From Callorhinus ursinus (Eukaryota > Chordata > Mammalia > Carnivora > Otariidae): a stretch of 64,000 bases of DNA. Below are positions 60,830-64,000 of the stretch, one piece after another. The stretch lies in contig NW_020313044.1 in the NCBI RefSeq assembly GCF_003265705.1, positions 3,728,442 to 3,792,441 of the forward strand, read 5' to 3'. How positions within the stretch are numbered: position 1 is the first letter of the stretch; the number at the start of each line of letters is the position of its first letter. A program made the position numbers and the translations under genes. The notes under the pieces are model-generated. The model made no database searches, was not told where the DNA came from, and saw only the letters and a program-made list of their open reading frames with translations.

Positions 60830-61025
60830 ATTTTTTTTTCAGAGTAAGAGAGAGCATGAAAGTAGGGGAGAGGGGCAAAGGGAATGGGAGAGAGAGAGAA
60901 ACTTAAGCAGGCTCCACATCCAGCATGGAGCCTGATATGTGTTTCAGTCTCACAACCCTGAGATCATGACCTGAACCTAAATCAAGAGTCAGACACTTAA
61001 CCAACTGAGCCACCCAGGTGCCCCC
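60830..61025 (-). mobile_element. Can-SINE, older form
   Basis: Flanks CAAATATTTAAT / CAAATATTAATTAAT. Confidence 0.92.
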
Positions 61026-61029
61026 AAAT

Positions 61030-61540
61030 ATTAATTAATAGACTTAATTTTTTAGAGCAGTTCTAGGTTTTATAGAAAATTGAGCAGATAGATTTCCCAT
61101 ATACCCACTTTCTCTCATAGTGTTCCCTAGTATTAACATCTTGCATTAATGTGGTACATTTATTATAATTAGTGAACCAATATTGATCCATTATTAACTA
61201 GAGTCTGTAGTTTATATTAGGGTTCATTCTTTGTGTTGTTTTATGGTTTTGACAAGCGCATTGTGTCATGTATCCACCATTACAGTATCATAAAGAAGAG
61301 TTTCAATACCCCCAGATCTCCTGTGTTTTACCTCTTAATTCACCTCCTCCTTCCCTCTGGCAACTACTAATCTTCTTAATGTATCTTAATCACTTTTGCC
61401 TTTTCCAGAATGTCATGTACTTGGAAGTAATAGAGTGTGTGCCTTTTCAGACTGGTCTCTTTCACTAAGCAATATGCATTTAAATTTCCTCCATGTCTTT
61501 TTTGGGTTGATAACTCACTTCTTTTTATCAAGTATGTAAT
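61030..61540 (-). repeat. L1M 3' end, antisense
   Basis: CTGTAGTTTATATTAGGGTTC and GTATCCACCATTACAGTATC. Same family as 26.66-26.96 kb. Confidence 0.8.
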
Positions 61541-61733
61541 TTATTTTTAAAAATATTTTATTTATTTATTTGACAGAGAGAGAGCATGCACAAGCAGGGG
61601 GAACAGCAGGGAGAGGGAGAAGCAGGCTCCCTGGCTGAGCAGGGAGCCCGTTCCTGGACTTGATCCTAGGACCCTGGGATCATGATCTGAGCCAAAGGCA
61701 GATGCTTAACCGACTGAGCCACCCAGGAGCCCC
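61541..61733 (-). mobile_element. Can-SINE
   Basis: Flanks TTATCAAGTAT / TTATCAAATAT. Confidence 0.94.
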
Positions 61734-62519
61734 TTATCAAATATTTTAAATACAAAAAGATACTTTAAACACCTAACAACAAATTGCAACATGTATATCT
61801 TGTTCGGCACCCGATTTAACATTATCTCTAAAAAGACATTTAAAAGAGATAATTGGAGAAAATTCAATACTTACTGAGTATTTGATATTATAAAATTATT
61901 AGCGTTGCTAGATGTGATAACTTATTTGAGGTTTAAAAAATGCTCTTATCTGTTAGAAAAGAAAATAAAAACATTGATAACACTCATATGAAGAAATTTT
62001 CCAGCTACTTTTGGAGATTTTCATGTGGTCCAAATATGTCAAATTTCAGGGAAATGTGAAGTGAGAGTGGTGCAGGAGAGATATATGAGTAAGAACAATT
62101 ATTTCATAATTCATGAGAATGTTATTTGAATACCGTGCTTTCCCTGAGTTTGTATAGTTTTTGGTTTCTCTTGAGTGTGAGGATGGTAACCTAACCACCC
62201 CCCAGACGCACACATGCCCATCCTCTAAATAAAAACTGGGAACTGCCTACTCAAAGCCTTCTTTCATCCTGGGACTGAAGTTACCTTCCAGTTTCTGAAG
62301 TTGATGTTTTCCAATTTAAAAAGAACCCCTTTGATCTGTGAGAAAACTGGAATGGAAATTTGTCAATGCTTGCCATGGTCATTATGGATGCAATGAAAAA
62401 GTCTTTGGAAATGCAGATAAGACGTTGAGACACTACATGAAAATGTTCCATTTAGATTGTCTCTGTCTGAAAGAAAGGAGTAGGGTGTTAATGTTTTAGA
62501 TAAAATAAACACTCGGAAA
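61734..62519. other. Unique DNA upstream of PCDHB2
   Basis: AT-rich, with no repeat recognised. Probably distal promoter DNA. Confidence 0.5.
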
Positions 62520-62552
62520 GGACGCGGGGTGGCGCTGCAGCATTAAAAGTAG
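62520..62552 (+). promoter_or_regulatory. PCDHB2 conserved sequence element (CSE/CTCF) and downstream A-rich box
   Basis: The core GGGGTGGCGCTGC fits a forward CTCF motif with the CGCT core of protocadherin CSEs, and is followed by ATTAAAAG, a TATA-like box. It lies 240 bp upstream of the PCDHB2 ATG, the usual CSE position. CTCF binding here normally loops the promoter to reverse-oriented sites in cluster enhancers. The motif is seen directly; occupancy is inferred from the family. Confidence 0.82.

Positions 62553-64000
<1,448 letters not shown>

Overview
The window is nuclear DNA from a carnivoran mammal, most likely an arctoid (seal, sea lion, bear or mustelid). About forty tRNA-Lys-derived Can-SINE copies carry the head GGCGCCTGGGTGGCTCAG and the CAAATAAATAAATAAAATCTT tail. 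Their body resembles the arctoid type more than the dog SINEC_Cf or felid type. The locus is the clustered protocadherin region: an intact single-exon PCDHB1 (35,440-37,896, +) and the first 413 codons of PCDHB2 (62,760 to the window edge, +). No PCDHA constant exon was recognised in the left 35 kb.

Layout. 1-22 kb is intergenic: Can-SINEs, antisense L1M 3' ends, decayed L2, MIR, a MER5-type DNA transposon and an MLT1-type LTR. 22.8-24.0 kb is repeat-free and holds two reverse-oriented CTCF-like motifs about 1 kb apart with a REST-like half-site pair between them. Its position about 11 kb upstream of PCDHB1 and its composition match what is known of the HS5-1 enhancer, which drives PCDHA promoters. 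24-35 kb is L1 and SINE rich, with an RPL37 processed pseudogene nested in an L1. PCDHB1 follows. 38-47 kb is layered L1 debris. 47.37-54.04 kb is a nearly full-length young carnivore L1 with few disabling changes, inserted into an old MIR. At 54.99 kb lies an orphan copy of the protocadherin promoter element (CSE), matching the PCDHB2 CSE at 26 of 33 ungapped positions but followed by no protocadherin gene. 55.3-62.5 kb is mostly unique sequence with SINEs and L1 3' ends, and PCDHB2 with its own CSE closes the window.

How it works together. In the protocadherin clusters, forward CTCF/CSE sites at promoters loop to reverse CTCF sites in enhancers, giving stochastic promoter choice and neuronal surface identity. 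The window shows reverse sites in the putative HS5-1 and forward sites at PCDHB2 and at the orphan element. There is also a weaker forward CTCF-like match upstream of PCDHB1, a gene usually said to lack a CSE. The most notable candidates for something undescribed are the orphan CSE promoter at 55 kb and the PCDHB1 motif. Family identifications rest on recognition by eye, with no database search.
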